A stretch of 64,000 bases of DNA, taken from NCBI RefSeq assembly GCF_008831285.2, contig NC_045142.1:26859876-26923875 (forward strand). The letters are read 5' to 3'. The position numbers and the translations under genes were made by a program. The notes under the pieces were generated by a model that did no database searches, had not been told where the DNA came from, and was given only the letters and a program-made list of their open reading frames with translations. The first letter of the stretch is position 1; the number at the start of each line of letters is the position of its first letter. This DNA comes from Nymphaea colorata (taxonomy: Eukaryota > Streptophyta > Magnoliopsida > Nymphaeales > Nymphaeaceae). Shown here piece after piece: positions 59,602 through 64,000 of the stretch.

Positions 59602-61890
59602 TCACTCCGGAAATCTCCCAACCGGAACGAGTTCCTTCCTTCGCCCGTTTCCTTTAACTCTTGGATTAATAATCCCTTTTCATCTTGCCTTCTTCCTTTC
59701 TTCCCCTGTTTTTGCCAAGAAACTGCGATCTGATCTTGTTCTGGATCGGCTTAACCGTCGGCTGTTGAAATTGAACCATTCCAGTTTATGATTTCGTGTA
59801 ACTTTGACTCTCTTCCTCCCCAATTGAATTCGTTTCTTCTGCCTCTCTTTCCATGTTTTGTCAACTTATGTAGCTTATAGCTGCTCAAATGTTACATCAT
59901 TACAGGCGAAATTAGTGTATGACATAATGTTGACGAGGTATGCAAACTGCTTAGACCCTTTTCTTGTTCCACCTGCGTGTTGTTAATTATACTCGTTCCG
60001 AATGTATGTGTTGCTCATGTGCCCTTCTTCTTCCTCATAAGCTGCTTGCTTTCGCCGTCATGGTGATGATGGTGTAGGTTATGCCTGCCTTTTCGATACC
60101 ACCAACTCCCCAGTTCTTTTATTACATGGTTACAAAGTTTCCGAGAACTCAGAATGGGGAGGTTGTTGCCCTACCATCGTGAATTCAAGGTAAGAAAAAA
60201 TCGGAAAAATGAAATCCCAATGATGGGAGCTTTTCACGTGAGAAACTTAGAATGTTTTTCTTTTTTTTGGTAGAAAGGGACATCTGTTTCTTTTTCCATT
60301 TTCCGAATTTTTCCGTTCTTTTCGTTCCAAAACAAGGCCCATGTGCCAGTTTTTTAAACATCAACCACTCATCCAAATGAATCTGAAATAATCGATTCGC
60401 CTCCGAGGAAGGGCTTTTAGGCGTTAGGCATGAAAAAATCTCCATCCTGTGGAAAAATGAAAGAAAAGAGCGACGAAGAAAACCGGCTATGGCACTGACA
60501 GATTTATGATGCCAACAGCACAAGCTCGGACATCGACACATGGTTTATTCCTTCACAATGTCCCACCCGTGCATCTCTTTTTGCTTAACTCTTCGATACA
60601 TGCGAACTTTCATTTTGATACAGGATCAACAATGAGGCAAGGTATGGAAATATGGAATTGGAGAAAATTCATTCCGGAAATCGGTGGAATGGGAAATTTG
60701 CTCCACATTCCATTTTTCCATCGTGTGTGATGGAATGGGACATTAACTCCAGAAAATTTTTTCCCTTGTTTGATTGAACGGGAAGCGTCATCTCCACTTT
60801 CCCCTCTCTTAAAAACACCCCAAAACTTTTTGACTCTTTCCCATCGGCTTCCTCTCTTCCCCAAAACCTGTCTCCTTCTGCAGACCCTGCCCACAATTGA
60901 GGAGACCCATTCCACTACTACCACCATCTTCTTGTTCTTCCTTTTCCTCACCGTGAAGCTTGAAGTTGCGGAGGACAAATGCCTGCAACCTCTTCCATGA
61001 GTTTGAGGGCAACGTACTTGGACATCAGGTATAATGAGGGATGGATTGCACGGTGATGATGAGTTCAATGTGTCGGCGAACCCTTTGAGGACTCATTTTC
61101 GACGAAGGCAGTGAGAATTTTCCGGCGATTTCCTTGGTCATACTCAAAGCACTCATTCGATCCATCAGTCTTTTTAAATGGGGAGACATCGTTGAGTTAG
61201 CTTAATGTGTTGGACTTGCTAAATTAGACTACGTCCTTGCGTTCTTCCACAATGCGAAAAAAAAAGTCATATGCCTTTTCATTTCTCACACCAAAAAAAA
61301 AAAAAAAGAAAAAAAAAATCCTCGAAGTCCTAATTGTGATCAAGAATGAATGCCTTCTCTTGACATTGCGAGACCTGATAGGCCCTTGTGATCAAGCCGA
61401 AGGTTTCAAGGTTTGAGACATGTATTGTCTTAAAAGATCACAACTGAGCAAACAAACAAGAAAACTGACCTTGTTGATGTCACTATGAGCCGGTTAAGTT
61501 TCCTAAACAAGCTCATAGTCTTGTTGCGTGACCGTAGCGTTTGACCTTAAAATAGAGGCACAGACCGACGATTGCTCAGATTCCACCGCTGCCGCTGGTA
61601 CTGGCGCGTCGAGAAAAGCTCGGAGCCCGCGAGTCGACTAGCACCAAAAGCCGCGGTTCCTTTGCTCGCGCTCCGTTTTCCGTGCGCTTACGCGGTAAAC
61701 ACCTCCCAGTCGGACGCAGTATCGGCACTCCCCCGCGGGCTCCCAAAGAGAGAGAGCGAGAAGCAGAGAACCTTGCGGGAGGAAGGTGCGGCGTAACTTG
61801 TAGGGCTTCTGAATCCACCACCTTCCCCCTGCACTCTGTTGATCTCCGCGGGGCGTTGTTAAAAGGCGGCATCGGTCGATGCTCGGTTTC
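59602..61890. other. CML 3' region and intergenic spacer
   Basis: CML42-like 3' untranslated sequence, then spacer. A patch at about 60.64-60.76 kb is rich in GGAATGG/CCATTCC-type motifs in both orientations, perhaps the end of a small transposon. A-runs lie at 61.25-61.32 kb. Open frames at 60.6-61.07 kb have no recognisable domain. Confidence 0.45.
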
Positions 61891-61996
61891 TTGTATGGGG
61901 ACGTCCGACCGTCGCGAGGAAGAAGAGACGCGAACAACGCTCTGCGCCCCCAGATCTAGGGTTCCGGTTGCCCCGTTCAGAGACACCTCTTCCGAG

Positions 61997-62671
61997 ATGA
62001 GCCAGCAGCAAGCCTACGGCTTCCGGCCGGTGACTCCAGATGCCGCTGCGGGTGCTCTCAAAGTCAGGGAGACTCCCCCGACGCCATTGTCAGTAGTTCC
62101 TTCCGGCGGAGATGAAGGTCTATCTTCGCCTTCTTCTCCACCGTCCGCGGACCAGCTGCCGGATGGGTGTCGAACTCCCTCCAGCGTGGTCTTTGACTCG
62201 TTTGCGCCCGGGCCGGACGACCTAAACATGGCGCCGAAACGGAATTCCAGATCCGGGAAGGCCTTCCGTGCCTTGAGTACCGCGGACATTTGGGGATCCC
62301 TGGGAAAGTCGAGGGTTTTCAGGGTCTTGCATTTTGATGATGATAATGATGACGACGACGTCGATGATGATGTTGACGGCAACGACAACGACAGCGACAA
62401 TGGCCGTGAGAAGGCGACGGCCGGAAGACGGGAGGAAGTGGAGTTTCTACAGTTTGTTTACGAAGATCTCTTAAGGGCCATACTCTCGAATCAAGCCGAT
62501 GACTGCATCGTGAAGAACGGCGACATTGCTAGCCCCAAAACTCCAAGATGCTTGAACGCCTGGATCAATGGTCTGGAGGATACGTGTCCTAACGCTCCGA
62601 TCAAGCCAAGAAACCAAAGAGCTGTAGCGTCGGCTACATTTGGCTCCCTGTGTCGGAAGCTTGAGTTCTGA
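61997..62671 (+). CDS. Conserved plant protein of unknown function
   Basis: Single-exon frame, 224 aa from MSQQQAYGF. A purine at -3 favours this ATG; an in-frame ATG at 61895 would add 34 residues, and the frame stays open further upstream. Recognisable pieces in order: RETPPTPLSVVPS, a Ser/Pro-rich stretch with CRTPSS, DSFAPGPDDL, VFRVLHFDDD with a long Asp/Asn run (about residues 115-134), EVEFLQFVYEDLLRAILS, TCPNAPIKP and a C-terminal LCRKLEF. The FAPGP-DDL, TCP.AP.KP and LCRKLEF pieces recall a small plant-specific family of uncharacterised proteins. It is probably nuclear or disordered, given the acidic and Ser/Pro composition, but no biochemical role can be given. Confidence 0.7.
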   Translation: MSQQQAYGFRPVTPDAAAGALKVRETPPTPLSVVPSGGDEGLSSPSSPPSADQLPDGCRTPSSVVFDSFAPGPDDLNMAPKRNSRSGKAFRALSTADIWGSLGKSRVFRVLHFDDDNDDDDVDDDVDGNDNDSDNGREKATAGRREEVEFLQFVYEDLLRAILSNQADDCIVKNGDIASPKTPRCLNAWINGLEDTCPNAPIKPRNQRAVASATFGSLCRKLEF

Positions 62672-63704
62672 ACCGGCAGCTTTGCTCTTTTCTACGTAAA
62701 CCAGTCGTCAACGCAAGACTTGGAGGATGCAGCAGTTTGGGTCTTCTCCTTTCGGGCGAAACAGGGGCAAGGGCTTCGTGAAAAGCTGTATTCTAGTTTT
62801 GTGTTTCCATGGTGCTAAATTCTTCTTTTCAGTTTGTATGCCAGCTCTTGTAAATTATCCCTTCCACTGCTAGTTCTGATTGTATCTGAATCTAATTCTT
62901 CGGCCTCTTGGAATTATTTGCTTCCTACCTTTCTTCGACTGGTTGATATGCGTTGGTCTCGTATTCTCCAATCCTTTTCTCTAAAAAGATCGAAGAATAG
63001 GGGCGGGAAATCATAGAAACTCATTTTTTTCCAACGTGTGGGGATTTTTTGAGGGGACAAGTTTAATACCAGTGTACTCCAGGCACTCCTCGAACAGTAC
63101 TTGAAACCATTTTATGGAACAACTAAATTCGTTCAGAAAAATTTTGCACAGTTCATGGTCGTTGTGCTTAATTCACCTCGCAAAGGAAATTCAAGAAGTG
63201 GACCTTTGAAAATCATGCACCCAGCAAGACAATAGCTGAAAGAGGGATTTCCATCCTAAGTCTCCCATTCTTAAGCCATAAACCAGTAGGAAACATAAAT
63301 CAATACCAGAACAAGGCTACCCTTGTGCAAAACATAACAGAAGTAATGAGCTGTATTGCAATAAATTAATAGGAGGATACATAAGAGTTTCAGCATCCAC
63401 ATCTAACGAAAATATATTCACCAAGAAGGATCTAGATCGGCTACAAGTTTGGAACTTGTTTGTTTCTTCGTAACAAAATGACAACAATTTACTATGTGGA
63501 TGAAAACATCGCAATTTTTCCAGGAATCTGACTGATTAACCTGGAATCCCTCCATCAAGCCGCAGACAGTAAAAGAGAGCAGAGTATATCCTACAAAAAA
63601 AGGAATGCAAACGTACCGACGGACTGTGAAGTTAGAATGTTACTGAGATCAGCAGGCCCTTCCGCGGGTTTCAAAAAATAAACTCATCCTCTCCGTAGCT
63701 AAAC
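62672..63704. other. Spacer between convergent genes
   Basis: 3' flank of the unknown-protein gene and 3' flank of the minus-strand transporter gene. No other feature was seen. Confidence 0.6.
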
Positions 63705-64000
63705 CTAAACCTTCTCATCACCGTGTTCTGAACCAGCATGTTTCTGAGACTTGTCCACAGTAAGTGAGTAATTCCGACGCTCTTTGCCTCCAGGTTTGGA
63801 TGAAGCGTTGCCATACCAGATCATTCCGACCACTGCTAAAACCATGCCTAGAACAACTTGTAAGTTCAGACCTTCTCTGCCAAAGAACAAGAAACCCAGG
63901 AACAAAACAAGGATCGTTTTCATGTGGCCGAGGACTTGGAAGGAAACAGCAGTGAATCTTCCAATACAGATGAACTGACTTAGGTTGGTGCCCACTGCTA
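63705..64000 (-). CDS. UXT: Nucleotide-sugar transporter, C-terminal part (UXT-like)
   Basis: Partial: the minus-strand frame ends at the TAG at 63705-63707 and continues past the window edge, with no ATG inside (the first codons read AVGTNLSQ). About 97 C-terminal residues include [40 protein letters not shown] and [20 protein letters not shown], two hydrophobic membrane segments of the triose-phosphate-translocator/NST fold, then a charged cytosolic tail [13 protein letters not shown] ending in DEKV. The LGHMKT motif and SKPGGKER tail match plant UDP-xylose transporters (UXT) most closely. Such proteins carry UDP-sugars into the Golgi for wall polysaccharide synthesis. UDP-rhamnose/galactose or UDP-uronic acid carriers of the same clade are the alternatives. 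Confidence 0.8.
   Translation of the reverse strand, partial: AVGTNLSQFICIGRFTAVSFQVLGHMKTILVLFLGFLFFGREGLNLQVVLGMVLAVVGMIWYGNASSKPGGKERRNYSLTVDKSQKHAGSEHGDEKV

Overview
The window is nuclear DNA of a flowering plant. It has GT-AG introns, a plant laccase with the canonical six-exon layout, a nuclear gene for a chloroplast NDH subunit (NdhN), PSPG-box glycosyltransferases, a CML42-type calcium sensor, a nuclear tRNA-Leu, and many LTR-retrotransposon and hAT fragments. The species cannot be named from the sequence.

Layout. 0-8.6 kb: a laccase gene (+), with an AC element and TATA box in its promoter, faces a single-exon proline-rich protein gene (-). 8.6-23 kb: a gene-poor, AT-rich stretch holding a Ty1/copia remnant, a short non-autonomous hAT element with a perfect 8-bp target-site duplication and a captured ankyrin-gene fragment, and a decayed hAT transposase that may belong to a larger hAT element. 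About 23.9 kb: an apparently orphan first exon that looks like a chloroplast transit peptide. 24.3-33.0 kb: a broken Ty3/gypsy chromovirus on the minus strand with LTRs of about 3 kb, whose outer edge lies about 215 bp before the ndhN start codon.

33.2-46.6 kb is the most interesting region. ndhN (four exons) is followed by a UGT87A-type glycosyltransferase gene. The block from ndhN intron 1 to beyond the UGT was duplicated in tandem. The second block begins with a headless ndhN pseudogene and carries a second UGT gene. The region just upstream of that second UGT has expanded into an array of about 300-bp repeats that is single-copy before the first UGT. A tRNA-Leu(CAA) gene lies only in the first block.

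47-64 kb: a two-exon gene of the membrane-associated kinase regulator (MAKR/BKI1-like) type (-), two tandem-repeat patches, a long stretch with no recognisable gene, an intronless CML42-like EF-hand gene (+), a conserved plant protein of unknown function (+), and the 3' end of a nucleotide-sugar transporter gene (-) that runs off the window.

The genes do not form one pathway. Laccase (lignin polymerisation), UGT87A (small-molecule glycosylation) and the transporter (nucleotide sugars for the Golgi) all fit plant wall and secondary metabolism, but their proximity is probably incidental. I found no new multi-gene system. The strongest leads are the recent ndhN-UGT tandem duplication with its second-copy-only promoter array, and the gene-capturing hAT element.
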